Positions 31,144 to 40,355 of a DNA stretch of 64,000 nt are shown piece by piece (the stretch's first letter is position 1; every line of letters begins with the position of its first letter). Below the pieces are notes generated by a model. The model saw nothing but the letters and a program-made list of their open reading frames with translations, ran no database searches and was not told the DNA's origin. Origin of the DNA: a virus. The stretch spans positions 1 through 64,000 of IMG/VR virus record IMGVR_UViG_3300006028_000001; one strand, 5' to 3'. Made by a program: the position numbers and the translations under genes.

Positions 31144-32861
31144 TGGGTGTCGACCTGTCCGGGGTGTTTCGGCCCGAATACCTGAACGGCGACGAACATG
31201 AGCTCACCGAGCTGGTCGATGCCGACATCCCGCGCGTAGACCTCGTCGGCAAGGGGGCGAACGGAATCCCCCGTTTCCTGATCGCCAAGCGCGCCGACGG
31301 CCCAGCCGGGCTGATGAGCGCCGACTACGTGCGCGGCCTGATCGGCAAGCCCGAACCGGTGGTCAAGCAGGAAGGGGAGACGGTGACGATGACCGGCAGC
31401 CCAGGCGCGATCGCCCGCTTCATCCACCAGGCCGCCGTGCGCACGGATCCGGTGGCGAAGGCCGACCACGACACCAGCGACGGCAGCCTCAACGGCTCGG
31501 TCACCAAGGAGATGGACATGCCCGTAGCGGCGCCCGCCGATGTGGCCAAGGCCGACGGCGACGACCTCGACCCGATGACGGTCCTAGCCGAACCGGACGA
31601 CGACACCGCCCCCGGCATGGCCACCGATCCCGGCTCCCCCGCCTGGGAGGCGGTCGACGCCGCTACCGCCCGCAAGTGGACCGGGATTCTGGCCCGGGCG
31701 AAGGCCGCCATCGACTTGCTCGCCGACCGGGAGATGTTGGAGGCCGCGGCCGGCGACGAGGATGACGCGATGCAGGCCATGGACCTGCAGGATGCGTGCT
31801 GCGCCATCGACTACGCCATCGGCGTGCTCGCACCCTTCGCGGTGGCGGAGCAGGCCGAGGCGGACTGCTGCGACGACATGACCGCCGTCGGGAAGGCGCT
31901 GGACGGGTTCGACCCGTCGTCGCTGGACACCATCGAAGCGCTCGGACACGTGCGTAAGGCCGGTCGGGTGTTGTCGTCGGCGAATGAGGCGGCCATCCGG
32001 GACGCGGTGGACAAGCTGCAGAAGGTGCTGGCCAGCCTGCCGCAGGCGCCGGCCGCCGTGGAGAAGAGCGGCCAGCCGGTCGCCGACCAGAAGGAGAGCG
32101 ACATGCCGGAGCCGACCACCTCTGCCGAGACGGTCGCCGAGCACAGCGGCCAGCCGCAGATGGGTGTCGCCAAGGCGGACGAGAGTGGCGACGGCAACGT
32201 GGCGAAGGCCGACGACGTGAAGCCACAGATGCGGGCGGTGTACGACGCCAAAGGCCGCCTGGTGGGTGTGGTCGACGAGGCCGACATCACCCCCATCGCT
32301 GATGCCGCGCCGGAGCCGGACGACACGCCGGCCGCCGATGCCGGTGACGCGCAGCCTGAGGCCGCACCCGCCGAGGCCGACATGCAGCCAGCGCCGGCCG
32401 CTGAAGTCGGCACCCCCGCCGACGCCACCGACGACGGCGTCGCCAAGACCACCGCCGCGACCAGCGGCGACGACAGCAACAGCACCGCGGATGCCATCGC
32501 CAAAAGCATCGCCGACGTGGTCAAGCAGCAACTCGAAGCGGCAAGCGCCGCGCAGCAGGAGGCCCTCGCCAAGATGGCGAACGACCTGGCTGCCGCGACG
32601 GGGACGATCGAGGTGCTCAAGGGCCAGGTTCAGGCGCTGGAGGAGCAGCCGGCAACGCCGAAGGTGTTCACCAACGGAGCCGTCCCGCCCGGCACGCAAC
32701 TGCGTGGGCAGGACCGCGGCGCCGCACCGGTCGATCCGGGCCAGGTCGCCGAACTGCGCAAGGGGCTGTACTCCCCCGTCGCCGCGGAGCGGGACAAGGC
32801 CGCGATCGACATGAACGCGCTCGCCATCGCGCAGCTCCAGGAGATCCACCAGCGGCGGTAG
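31143..32861 (+). CDS. scaffold-like capsid assembly protein
   Basis: 572 aa, ATG overlapping the previous stop. The N-terminal VDLVGKGANGIPRFLIAKR motif is seen in actinophage capsid-assembly proteins linked to XkdF proteases. Long acidic Ala/Pro/Asp low-complexity regions (about residues 130-160 and 320-440) and a coiled coil near the C-terminus (KQQLEAASAAQQEALAKMANDL) fit a scaffold. Followed by a terminator-like hairpin before the capsid gene. Confidence 0.7.
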   Translation: MGVDLSGVFRPEYLNGDEHELTELVDADIPRVDLVGKGANGIPRFLIAKRADGPAGLMSADYVRGLIGKPEPVVKQEGETVTMTGSPGAIARFIHQAAVRTDPVAKADHDTSDGSLNGSVTKEMDMPVAAPADVAKADGDDLDPMTVLAEPDDDTAPGMATDPGSPAWEAVDAATARKWTGILARAKAAIDLLADREMLEAAAGDEDDAMQAMDLQDACCAIDYAIGVLAPFAVAEQAEADCCDDMTAVGKALDGFDPSSLDTIEALGHVRKAGRVLSSANEAAIRDAVDKLQKVLASLPQAPAAVEKSGQPVADQKESDMPEPTTSAETVAEHSGQPQMGVAKADESGDGNVAKADDVKPQMRAVYDAKGRLVGVVDEADITPIADAAPEPDDTPAADAGDAQPEAAPAEADMQPAPAAEVGTPADATDDGVAKTTAATSGDDSNSTADAIAKSIADVVKQQLEAASAAQQEALAKMANDLAAATGTIEVLKGQVQALEEQPATPKVFTNGAVPPGTQLRGQDRGAAPVDPGQVAELRKGLYSPVAAERDKAAIDMNALAIAQLQEIHQRR

Positions 32862-32890
32862 CACGCCGCGCCTTCAGCCTGAACCCCTCC

Positions 32891-32919
32891 GCCCCCGAGC
32901 GCCTGACGCCGGGGGCTTT
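32891..32919 (+). terminator. terminator-like hairpin before the capsid gene
   Basis: GCCCCCG (32891-32897) pairs with CGGGGGC (32910-32916), followed by TTT. Lies between the scaffold stop and the capsid start. May trim or partially end transcription. Confidence 0.55.
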
Positions 32920-32939
32920 CGCATGCCCAGGAGGCATAC

Positions 32940-34439
32940 GTGAGCATGGAAAACGTCAGCGAGGAAACCCTCGCTGCGATCAGCAAGGCCCAGACCACCG
33001 GCATCCTCGAATCCACCGGGATCTACAGCTACGACCTTTCGGGGCTCGTGTCCCTGGTGCCGGTTGTCACCCCGTTTCGGGACATCGTGGCCCGCAAGCA
33101 GTCCCCCGACGGGAATCCCTACGCGGTATGGCGGGCGATCATGAACGCCAACTCGTCGCAGGCCGACCCGTCGATGGGTTTCGACTACGCCGCCAACGAG
33201 GTCGTGTTCATCGAGCAGGACTTCCAGGCCAAGTACATGCCCACCGGCTACGCCGGCCTGGTCACCCAGGACGCGTTCGACCTGGCCAAGGGGTACGGCG
33301 ACCCGTACGCGATCGCCACATTCCAGGTGCTGAATCAGGTGCTGATCGGCGACGACCGCAAGCTGATGGGTGCGCAGTCCTTCGCGCTCGCCCGGCCTGC
33401 GGCGCCGACGTTGGCGCAGGCCGACACCGGCGGCACCATCGCCGCATCGACGCAGGTATACGTGGGCGTCGCGGCCAGGACGGGCAGCGGCTACTACTAC
33501 GGGTCGGGTAACAGCCGCGGCAACAGCGCCAACGTCACCACCAGCACGGTGGCGGCGTCCACCCACAAGGTGACCGCCACCGTCGCGTCGGTGCGCGGCG
33601 CGGTCTGCTACGACTGGTTCCAGTCGGCGGACGGTAACACCTGGTACTACTACACCACCACCACCGTCAACACGGTGACGATGACCAAGACGATCTCGGC
33701 CAACGAGCCGTTCCCGTCGGCAACCACCTGCCCGGACCTGTCCACCACGTGGAAGGGCACGGCCAGCACCAAACCCACCATCAACACCGCGGCGGACAAC
33801 GGCAGCGCGAACGCCAACGACTACGACGGCTTCCTCGCCAGCCTGTGCGGCGACTACAGCTCGACCGGCCAGTGGGCGCAGTCCGGCACCGCCACGGCGA
33901 ACCCGTCGTACAACTCCAGCCTCGACGGTGCGGCGCTGACCCTGACCGGCGGCACCGTCACCGAGATTGAGGCGAACCTGTTCCTGCCGCTGTGGCAGCA
34001 GGTCAAGTGCTCCCCGACCGCGCTGATGGTCAACGCGGTGCAGGCGCAGGAGATCGCCAACCTGGTTCTCGGCGCCAACAGCGCGACCACGTTCCTGACC
34101 ACCGACAAGGCCGGCCGTGTGTCCACCACGGCAGGCGGTCGGGTCGGCGAGATCGTGAACGCGCCCGCCGGCGGTGTGACCGTGCCGATCGAGGTGCACG
34201 TGTCGCTGCCGCCGGGCACCATCGTCGCGCGTACCGACCGGGTCCCGTTCCCGCAGGCCAACATCTCCAGTGTGCTGGAGTACCGGGCGCTGCGTGACAC
34301 CGCCCAGTTCGACTACGGCATCAGCCGGGTGGCGAACACGGCCGGTGGGGGGCCGCGTAAGGAATTCGAGATCCGGTCAAATGGGGCGTTTCTGAACCGC
34401 GCTCCGGTGGCCATGGCGGTCATGCAGAACGTCGGCTAA
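32940..34439 (+). CDS. major capsid protein with an inserted domain
   Basis: 499 aa, GTG preceded by AGGAGG. N-terminal part (VTPFRDIVARK, MGFDYAANEVVFIEQDFQAKYMPTGYAGLVTQDAFDLA) and C-terminal part (LPLWQQVKCSPTALMVNAVQAQEIANLVL, EYRALRDTAQFDYGISR) form an HK97-like shell protein. Residues about 150-290 (TGGTIAASTQVYVGVAARTG, Tyr/Thr-rich) look like an inserted beta domain exposed on the capsid. This makes it longer than a typical 300-400 aa capsid protein. The product forms the icosahedral head. Confidence 0.85.
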   Translation: MSMENVSEETLAAISKAQTTGILESTGIYSYDLSGLVSLVPVVTPFRDIVARKQSPDGNPYAVWRAIMNANSSQADPSMGFDYAANEVVFIEQDFQAKYMPTGYAGLVTQDAFDLAKGYGDPYAIATFQVLNQVLIGDDRKLMGAQSFALARPAAPTLAQADTGGTIAASTQVYVGVAARTGSGYYYGSGNSRGNSANVTTSTVAASTHKVTATVASVRGAVCYDWFQSADGNTWYYYTTTTVNTVTMTKTISANEPFPSATTCPDLSTTWKGTASTKPTINTAADNGSANANDYDGFLASLCGDYSSTGQWAQSGTATANPSYNSSLDGAALTLTGGTVTEIEANLFLPLWQQVKCSPTALMVNAVQAQEIANLVLGANSATTFLTTDKAGRVSTTAGGRVGEIVNAPAGGVTVPIEVHVSLPPGTIVARTDRVPFPQANISSVLEYRALRDTAQFDYGISRVANTAGGGPRKEFEIRSNGAFLNRAPVAMAVMQNVG

Positions 34440-34483
34440 CCCCGCAACAGCGCGGACCAGCCGCCGCTACCTCTCCGAAGTCG

Positions 34484-34529
34484 CGCGGTCCCCGGCAGGA
34501 GTCGCCACCTGCCCCCGCCGGGGACCGCG
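34484..34529. terminator. 13-bp perfect inverted repeat
   Basis: CGCGGTCCCCGGC (34484-34496) is perfectly complementary to GCCGGGGACCGCG (34517-34529) with a 20-base loop. No T-run follows. Located in the 118-base gap after the capsid gene; either a transcription-damping hairpin or an mRNA 3' stabiliser. Confidence 0.6.
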
Positions 34530-34557
34530 TGCCACCCGCCCACCTTGAGGAGCCTCC

Positions 34558-35169
34558 GTGCCCAACCCCAACGACGGGCTGATCGCCCCCTACGCCGGCA
34601 CCGTCGGCCTGGTCGACACGCAGGCGTACCCCGCCGTCGCCGAGTACTACCTCAACGGCCAGCCCACCTTCCTGCGGGCCAACCTGATGCGGTCGACGGC
34701 CGTGGCGAACCTGGCGGCACTGTCAACCGGGGTGATGACCTCAACAGCGGTCCTGCTGTACGCCGGGGACGTCGTCACCAACCTGACGTTCATCTCCGGT
34801 GCCACCGCGGCGGGCACACCGACTCACTGGTGGTTCGCTCTGTACGACACGGCGTCGACGCCGAACCTGCTCGGCCAGTCCGCCGACCAGACCTCCGGGG
34901 CGTGGGCGGCCAACACCGCCAAGACGCTGGCCCTGGCGTCGCCGTACACGGTGACTACGACCGGCATCTACGAGGCGGCGGTGAACGTCACCGCTACCAC
35001 CCCACCCACTCTGGTCGGCGCCTCGGTGCAGACCGGTGCGGCCGGAGCGGTCGTCTCGGGCATGAGGATCCTGGCGCAGACGTCCGGGTCGTCCCTGACG
35101 ACCACCGCACCGTCGACGATCGCCTCCCCGACAACGGTCGGGACGGTTCCGCTGGTCATCATCACCTGA
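34558..35169 (+). CDS. putative head fibre or decoration protein
   Basis: 203 aa, GTG with TTGAGGAG upstream. Beta-rich, Thr/Ala-rich (TSTAVLLYAGDVVTNLTFISGATAAGTPTHWWFALYD), the composition of actinophage head-fibre/minor virion proteins. Immediately after the capsid gene, where decoration proteins usually lie. Confidence 0.6.
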   Translation: MPNPNDGLIAPYAGTVGLVDTQAYPAVAEYYLNGQPTFLRANLMRSTAVANLAALSTGVMTSTAVLLYAGDVVTNLTFISGATAAGTPTHWWFALYDTASTPNLLGQSADQTSGAWAANTAKTLALASPYTVTTTGIYEAAVNVTATTPPTLVGASVQTGAAGAVVSGMRILAQTSGSSLTTTAPSTIASPTTVGTVPLVIIT

Positions 35170-35201
35170 CCGGCATCCACGACACGAAGGAGCGCGACGC
35201 G

Positions 35202-35552
35202 ATGCGCCTCTACCCTCGGGCGGGTCAGACCGCCATCGACGACCCGGAGCATGGGCACTTCGACGCCGGCCCAGACGGCGGTTTCGACCTGCCTGAGCCG
35301 CTCGGCGAGCGGCTGCGCCGGTTCCACGTCGACCGGGCACCGATGTGGGAAACCGACATCGAGCGGCAGAGCCGGCTCATCAGCGAGGAGCTGGAGCGGC
35401 GCAAGGATCCGGCGACGCTACTGGAGGCGGTGGAGCAGATCATGCGCGCGGCCCAGGCGTCGGCTGGCGCGCAGGCGGTTGCCGCCACGCAGGCCCCGGC
35501 CGCGAAGGCCCGTGTCACGAAGAAGGCCGCACCACCCGCGTCAACCGAGTAA
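35202..35552 (+). CDS. hypothetical head-region protein
   Basis: 116 aa, ATG with AAGGAG upstream. Central coiled-coil-like helix (DIERQSRLISEELERRKDPATLLEAVEQIMRA) and a Lys/Ala-rich tail. Unassigned; position suggests a role in head or connector assembly. Confidence 0.6.
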   Translation: MRLYPRAGQTAIDDPEHGHFDAGPDGGFDLPEPLGERLRRFHVDRAPMWETDIERQSRLISEELERRKDPATLLEAVEQIMRAAQASAGAQAVAATQAPAAKARVTKKAAPPASTE

Positions 35553-35558
35553 GCCCCG

Positions 35559-36023
35559 GTGATCCTGGTTCCGCACACCCGCCTGCACCCGACGACCGCA
35601 CGGCTGCTGAACCGGCATGCGCCAGGGCACCGACGGGCGCGGATCGGCCCGCGCGACATTGAGGCGTACTGGGTGCTGCTGGCCCAGGCGTGGCGCGAAC
35701 CGGGGGGCCTGATTGTCGTCGAGCACGACGTCGGGATTCACGCCGCGGTAATGCCAGAGTTCACGCGGTGCTCGCAACCGTGGTGCGGCTTCCCGTACCC
35801 GATCGGCGAGCAGCTGCTGGTGTGCCTGGGCTGCTGCCGGTTCACCGCGGAGTTGAAGACGGCCGAGCCGGACCTGCTCGACGCGGTGGGCCAGGACGAC
35901 TCCGGTGGGATGCCGGCGCGGCACTGGAAGTACCTGGATGTGAAGATCCTGGACCACCTGCGGCGACGCGGCTACCAGCAGCATCGACACGAGCCGGCCG
36001 TGGCGCACTACCACCGGTACTGA
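35559..36023 (+). CDS. hypothetical protein, possibly glycosyltransferase-like
   Basis: 154 aa; ATG at 35562 or GTG at 35559 follows closely after the previous stop. WREPGGLIVVEHDVGIH resembles the strand plus acidic motif of GT-A-type sugar transferases. Cys-rich (CSQPWCGFPYP, CLGCCRF) and ends HWKYLDVKILDHLRRRGY. Small for a glycosyltransferase, so the assignment is tentative. Similar genes do sit among actinophage head genes. Confidence 0.5.
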   Translation: MILVPHTRLHPTTARLLNRHAPGHRRARIGPRDIEAYWVLLAQAWREPGGLIVVEHDVGIHAAVMPEFTRCSQPWCGFPYPIGEQLLVCLGCCRFTAELKTAEPDLLDAVGQDDSGGMPARHWKYLDVKILDHLRRRGYQQHRHEPAVAHYHRY

Positions 36024-36041
36024 CGTAGGCGGGGAGGCGAC

Positions 36042-36980
36042 GTGGCCACCCCGTATGTCACCGTCGAAGCCCTGCTTAACGCCCCGACAGGTGTGTCGTG
36101 GTCGATCATTCCTCAGCCGCGCGCAGACACGCAGAGCATGCGGGCTGAGGTCACGAACATGACCTGGCGTGCGACGAGCATGGTCGACAGCTACTGCAAC
36201 CAGGTACTGCGCGCCACGGTCGACAACGAGCAGTTGACCGGCCCGGGCTCGCCGCGGGTCGGCATCGAACCCGGCTCCCGCAACGGTGTGCTCATTATGC
36301 GCCGCTGGCCGGTCATCCAGGTGCTGGCGATCCAAACCGCCCGTAACAACACCTTCCCGCGGGCGTGGTCAACCATCCCGGCCGGCATGTACGAGCCGGC
36401 CCATCCGCTGATCAACCAGGAGACGGATTCGGCGTCGGCAACGATGCCCGACGGCGCGCAGAAGATCCTGGTTGCGCCCGACTTCATCGACTGGCGTTAT
36501 GGCCGCAACGGCTATCGGGTGCTCACCTCCTACACCAATGGCTGGCCGCACACCTCCCTGACCGGTTCGGCCACCGCTGGCGCGACCACTCTCGCCGTGG
36601 ACGACGTGACCGGCTGGGCCGGCGCGTCCGGGTTCGTCTACGACGGGCTGACCACCGAAACCGTCACGGTCACCAGCGTCGCGGCCGCCACGCCGCTGAC
36701 CCTGCCCAACGGGGTCGGCACCGCACAGACCGGACCGGGCACGCTGACCCTGTCGACCGGCCTGAGCTACGCCCACGCGCCGGGGGTGATGGTGTCCGCG
36801 CTACCGGCCAACGTCATCTGGGCAACGGTGCTGGCGGCCGCCTGCCAGGCACTGGAAAGCGGCATCGACGCGATCACCATCCAGAACCTGCCCGGGTCGC
36901 AGACGGTCGGCGGGCACGGGGTGCAGGATCTGGAGAAGCAGTGGCAGGAACTGCTGTGCCCGTACCGGCGGGTGATCTGA
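36042..36980 (+). CDS. putative head-tail connector
   Basis: 312 aa, GTG with GGGGAGG upstream. The N-terminal half (VTVEALLNAPTGVSW, AEVTNMTWRATSMVDSYCNQVLRATVDNEQLTGPG) and the C-terminal helices (VIWATVLAAACQALESGIDAI) fit the head-tail connector family. The middle (about residues 165-245: ATAGATTLAVDDVTGWAGASGFVYDG) is a short beta insert. Correct place between capsid and tail genes. Confidence 0.65.
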   Translation: MATPYVTVEALLNAPTGVSWSIIPQPRADTQSMRAEVTNMTWRATSMVDSYCNQVLRATVDNEQLTGPGSPRVGIEPGSRNGVLIMRRWPVIQVLAIQTARNNTFPRAWSTIPAGMYEPAHPLINQETDSASATMPDGAQKILVAPDFIDWRYGRNGYRVLTSYTNGWPHTSLTGSATAGATTLAVDDVTGWAGASGFVYDGLTTETVTVTSVAAATPLTLPNGVGTAQTGPGTLTLSTGLSYAHAPGVMVSALPANVIWATVLAAACQALESGIDAITIQNLPGSQTVGGHGVQDLEKQWQELLCPYRRVI

Positions 36981-36981
36981 C

Positions 36982-37473
36982 ATGCCACTCAACAGCATCC
37001 AATGCTACGTAAAGGGCATCCTCGACGGTCTCCCGATCCCCGGGTCGACGCAGAGCCTCGATGCGTTCGTCACCCCACCAACCGTCGACAACCTCGACAA
37101 CCCCAAGGCGTACATCTGGGGTGCGCGGATGCGCGGCACCCGGCAGACCATGCCCCGTGGGATCGCGCCGGCGGCCGGGTTCAAAAAGCTGATGTGGAAC
37201 GTCGACGTGTACCTCAGTTACGAGACCAACCCGGACGACGCCAACATCGACCAGGAGTTCCCGCTGATCGTCGACGCGGTGATGGCCGCCCTGTGGTCGA
37301 CCACCATGCCGACGTTCATCACCGACCCAACCACCGGCTTGAAAACGCAGCTGCTCGCGATCGGCGAGGACTTCGACTTCGAGTACCCGCCGGAGAAGGC
37401 CCCGGCCACCCTGCGGATGGTGTACTACACGGCCCGGCTGGGTCTGAGCGTGCAAGAGGCGGTGCAAGCCTGA
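36982..37473 (+). CDS. putative head-tail joining or tail terminator protein
   Basis: 163 aa, ATG one base after the previous stop. Contains YIWGARMRGTRQTMPRG and MWNVDVYLSYETNPDDANIDQEFPLIVDAVMAALW, an alpha/beta pattern like tail-terminator proteins. Overlaps the gp10-like gene by one base. No exact family recognised. Confidence 0.6.
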   Translation: MPLNSIQCYVKGILDGLPIPGSTQSLDAFVTPPTVDNLDNPKAYIWGARMRGTRQTMPRGIAPAAGFKKLMWNVDVYLSYETNPDDANIDQEFPLIVDAVMAALWSTTMPTFITDPTTGLKTQLLAIGEDFDFEYPPEKAPATLRMVYYTARLGLSVQEAVQA

Positions 37474-37928
37474 TGTTCTCCTTCACCGAGTCCGGTTCGG
37501 AGCAGCTGAGTGGGCTGCGTGGGTTCCGCTTCGCTGAAGTCGCAGCCGAATGGGGTGCCCGCGTCGAGCCTCGGGTTGAGCAGGCGGTGAAGGCGCAGGC
37601 GCCGGTCGGGAAGGGTCCCGGCGCGGGGACGCTGCGAGACTCCATCCGGGTGCGGATCCTGCCGGGTGTCGCCGACGTGAAGGTGGAATGCACATCGTCG
37701 GCGGCGTACGCCGGCTATGTCGTCAAGGGCACCCGGTCGCACGACATCCGCCCCCGCCGCACCAAGGCGCTGTACTGGGCCGACGGCGGCGGCAGCCACT
37801 GGGCGCGGCTGGTGCACCACCCCGGCACGAAGGCGAACAACTTCGCCGCGCGCGCGTTGCGTGACATCACCCCGCATCTGGCCGAGCAGATGGCCGCCAT
37901 CACCACCCGACGACTCGGCGGCGGCTGA
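37473..37928 (+). CDS. HK97 gp10-like tail component
   Basis: 151 aa, ATG sharing one base with the previous stop. VEQAVKAQAPVGKGPGAGTLRDSI, AYAGYVVKGTRSHDIRPR and HPGTKANNFAARALRDI are the three blocks of HK97 gp10/minor capsid-like proteins (the A-P-V...LRDSI, YA..V..GT..H.I.P and PGT-x-x-x-F segments). It helps complete the tail before joining. Confidence 0.8.
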   Translation: MFSFTESGSEQLSGLRGFRFAEVAAEWGARVEPRVEQAVKAQAPVGKGPGAGTLRDSIRVRILPGVADVKVECTSSAAYAGYVVKGTRSHDIRPRRTKALYWADGGGSHWARLVHHPGTKANNFAARALRDITPHLAEQMAAITTRRLGGG

Positions 37929-37930
37929 CC

Positions 37931-38221
37931 GTGCCACGCGTGCAACTTCCCGAAGGCGCCCGCGCGGTCGCCGCGGACGGAACGGATCGGTACACCGCCG
38001 GCCCGGGCGACACGGTGAACGTCTCCGCCGGCCACGCCGCCGCGATCCGCCGATACGCGCGCCGCGGCCCGACCCGGGGTGAATCGTTTGCGGTCGCCAC
38101 CCGCCGCGGCCGGTCCTGCCCGTCGTGTCGACGTCGGTGGAATGTGTGGACCCTCGAATGTCCACGTTGCGGGCGGGCAACCGAACCGGAGTTCGACCAG
38201 GACAGGGAGATGGACACATGA
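37931..38221 (+). CDS. small zinc-ribbon protein
   Basis: 96 aa, GTG start. A zinc ribbon CPSC...CPRCG near residues 63-81 follows a basic segment. N-terminal part beta-rich. Overlaps the next gene by 4 bp. Unassigned tail-region protein. Confidence 0.55.
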   Translation: MPRVQLPEGARAVAADGTDRYTAGPGDTVNVSAGHAAAIRRYARRGPTRGESFAVATRRGRSCPSCRRRWNVWTLECPRCGRATEPEFDQDREMDT

Positions 38222-38547
38222 GCATGCCCGACCCGGCGATCGCCCCCGGCGTCGACCCGGACGTCGACACCGAACCGACCGAGACGCCGGATGTGGCGAT
38301 CCGCAACATCGACGACGAGATCACCGTCATCGGTGTCGGTGCGTGGCCGACCGGCGAGGTCATGCACGTCCCGGCGTGGCTGGCCGCACGGCTGCTACAG
38401 AGTCCGGCCCGGTTCGTCGAGGCCGACAAGGCCAAGCTCGACGACGCGAACGCCGAGTCCGACACGGCACCGACCAAGGCCGGACGCAGGACGCGCACCA
38501 TCCCCGATGCCGCACCGGACGGCGAGCCGGCGAGCACCACCGACTGA
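38218..38547 (+). CDS. hypothetical tail-region protein
   Basis: 109 aa; ATG at 38218 with AGGGAG upstream (a second ATG two codons on). Acidic N-terminus, then a compact block IRNIDDEITVIGVGAWPTGE, and a Lys/Asp/Ala tail. No family recognised. Confidence 0.55.
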   Translation: MSMPDPAIAPGVDPDVDTEPTETPDVAIRNIDDEITVIGVGAWPTGEVMHVPAWLAARLLQSPARFVEADKAKLDDANAESDTAPTKAGRRTRTIPDAAPDGEPASTTD

Positions 38548-38633
38548 CCCGCACCACCGGCCCAAACCCCCACCTGGCGACCCGACCCGAAGCCTTGCCC
38601 GCGCCCCGTGCGCCGATCCCATAGGAGCAGTGC

Positions 38634-39848
38634 ATGCCCACCACCGTCGTCGAGCGCTACGGGTCGCTGTCCGCCACCGGCTTCGCGAAGGAAACCACGT
38701 TCGGCACGCCCGTCACGGCCACCACGTTCGTGCCGATGACCGGCAACAGCCTCGAACTCGACCCGGGCCTGTTCGGCCCGAAGGTGATGTTCGGGCAGCG
38801 CGACGTCAACACGTTCCCGCTATACGGCCAGTACAAGAACGCCGGGTCGCTGAACTTCCCGCTGTTCCCCACCATGGGTTTGGCACTGCTGGCCGGCTCC
38901 ATCGGTGCGGACGGCGCCGTCGGCTCCGGGGTGACCGGCACCGGCTCGGCTTCGCCGAACACGCTGAACGGGGCGACCATCGCCGGCGCCACCACGGTCA
39001 CCCTGACTTCCGCGACCGGATACACCAACGGTTCGTTCATTCAGGTCGATGTCAACGGGACCGGCCCGACGACCACCGCCGAAGTCCGGAAGATCACCAA
39101 CGTGTCCACCAACACGTTGACCCTGGACACCGCCCTGGTCTACGCGCACGCCAACGGCGCGGCCACGAAGGTCGTGACGGCGCCTTTCACCCACAGCATC
39201 ACCCAGGCGAACACGCTGCCGTCGTTCACGGTAGAGAAGAACCTCGGCAACTTCGAGTCGCTGCAGTTCGCCGGGGCGAAGGTCAACAAGTTCGACCTGC
39301 AGGTCAGCAACGGCAACTCCGAGGCCGCCTGCTCGGTGGATCTGATGGCCAAGTCGGCGGCGGTGCTGGCCACACCCACGGCGATCACGGTGACGAACGA
39401 GTCCCCGTACGTGTTCGCCGAGTGCACCACCTCGTTCAACAGCCAGTCGATCACGCAGACGACCAGTGCTGAGGTGACGGTCGAAAACGGGCTGAAGGAC
39501 ACCTACACCTTCAATGCCAGCCACAACCTGCAGTTCCTCACCCCCGTCACACTGAAGGTTAGCGGCAAGACGGACCTGGTGTTCACCAGCCTCGACGACG
39601 CCACCTGGGGCTACTGGACGCAGATGACCGCCGGCACGACCGGTGCGCTGTCGGTGGCGCTGACCCACCCGGCCAGCGCCGGCGCGGTGACCCTGTCGAT
39701 GCCGAAGGCGGTCATCCGCACCTCCACGGACGCGGTGAAGATGGACGACGTGATCATCACGACGCTCAACTTCGACGCCTACCTGAACCTGTCGACGCTG
39801 CAGACCATCACCGCCACCGTCGTCAACGCCAACTGGCTGGCCTACTGA
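38634..39848 (+). CDS. major tail tube protein
   Basis: 404 aa, ATG with AGGAG upstream. FAKETTFGTPVTATTFVPMTGNSLELDPGLFGPK is a typical actinophage tail-tube N-terminus. A beta insert (about residues 100-180, ATTVTLTSATGYTNGSFIQVDV) precedes the second half of the tube fold (FTVEKNLGNFESLQFAGAKVNKF). Located directly before the tail chaperones and tape measure. Hexamer rings of this protein would form the tail tube. Confidence 0.8.
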   Translation: MPTTVVERYGSLSATGFAKETTFGTPVTATTFVPMTGNSLELDPGLFGPKVMFGQRDVNTFPLYGQYKNAGSLNFPLFPTMGLALLAGSIGADGAVGSGVTGTGSASPNTLNGATIAGATTVTLTSATGYTNGSFIQVDVNGTGPTTTAEVRKITNVSTNTLTLDTALVYAHANGAATKVVTAPFTHSITQANTLPSFTVEKNLGNFESLQFAGAKVNKFDLQVSNGNSEAACSVDLMAKSAAVLATPTAITVTNESPYVFAECTTSFNSQSITQTTSAEVTVENGLKDTYTFNASHNLQFLTPVTLKVSGKTDLVFTSLDDATWGYWTQMTAGTTGALSVALTHPASAGAVTLSMPKAVIRTSTDAVKMDDVIITTLNFDAYLNLSTLQTITATVVNANWLAY

Positions 39849-39890
39849 CGTTGGCGCTACCGATCTACCGAACAGAAAGCGACGCGACGC

Positions 39891-40355
39891 ATGAGTTTCC
39901 TGGGACGGGTGTACGGCCAAACCGACAAAGTCGAGTTGGGCGGCGGCTACTACGTCGCCGTCAAACGGTTCCTGTCGGTGGCCGAAACCGCACGGGCCGA
40001 AGCGGTGCGCATGTCCAAGGACATCCGCTCCGAGGTCGACAACGACAGCAAACGGGCCACCTCCGTCATCACCGTCGACCAGCAGGCATACAACGTCGAG
40101 ATCATGGTCGCGGCCATCGACGACTGGAACCTCGACGACGACAACGGGCCACTGCCGCTGCCGCCGTACATCCCTGGCAAACCCACCGGCGACGACCCGG
40201 CCAACCGGGTGCGCCGGGAGTCGGTCGGTCGGCTGCCGGACTTCGCCGTCAAGCGGATCCTGACGAAGATCAAGGAGAACGAGGAGGCGGGGCTCGACCC
40301 GGAGTCGCTGGCCGCCTTTCCAGGCGAGAGTGAAGGCGCACCTGAGCAAGCCTGA
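39891..40355 (+). CDS. tail assembly chaperone, first frame
   Basis: 154 aa; ATG at 39891. An acidic, mixed alpha/beta protein (SVAETARAEAVRMSKDIRSEVDNDSKRATSVITVDQQAYNVEIM) in the usual place, upstream of the tape measure. Such proteins exist as a short form and a frameshifted long form that bind the tape measure during assembly. A TTT-C at 40317-40320 could allow a +1 shift into the next ORF. Confidence 0.75.
   Translation: MSFLGRVYGQTDKVELGGGYYVAVKRFLSVAETARAEAVRMSKDIRSEVDNDSKRATSVITVDQQAYNVEIMVAAIDDWNLDDDNGPLPLPPYIPGKPTGDDPANRVRRESVGRLPDFAVKRILTKIKENEEAGLDPESLAAFPGESEGAPEQA

Noticed and set aside
36020-36042. Additional GACGTAG promoter-like copy
   Set aside because: GACGTAGG is present near 36022 but no GCAACC lies 14 bases upstream.
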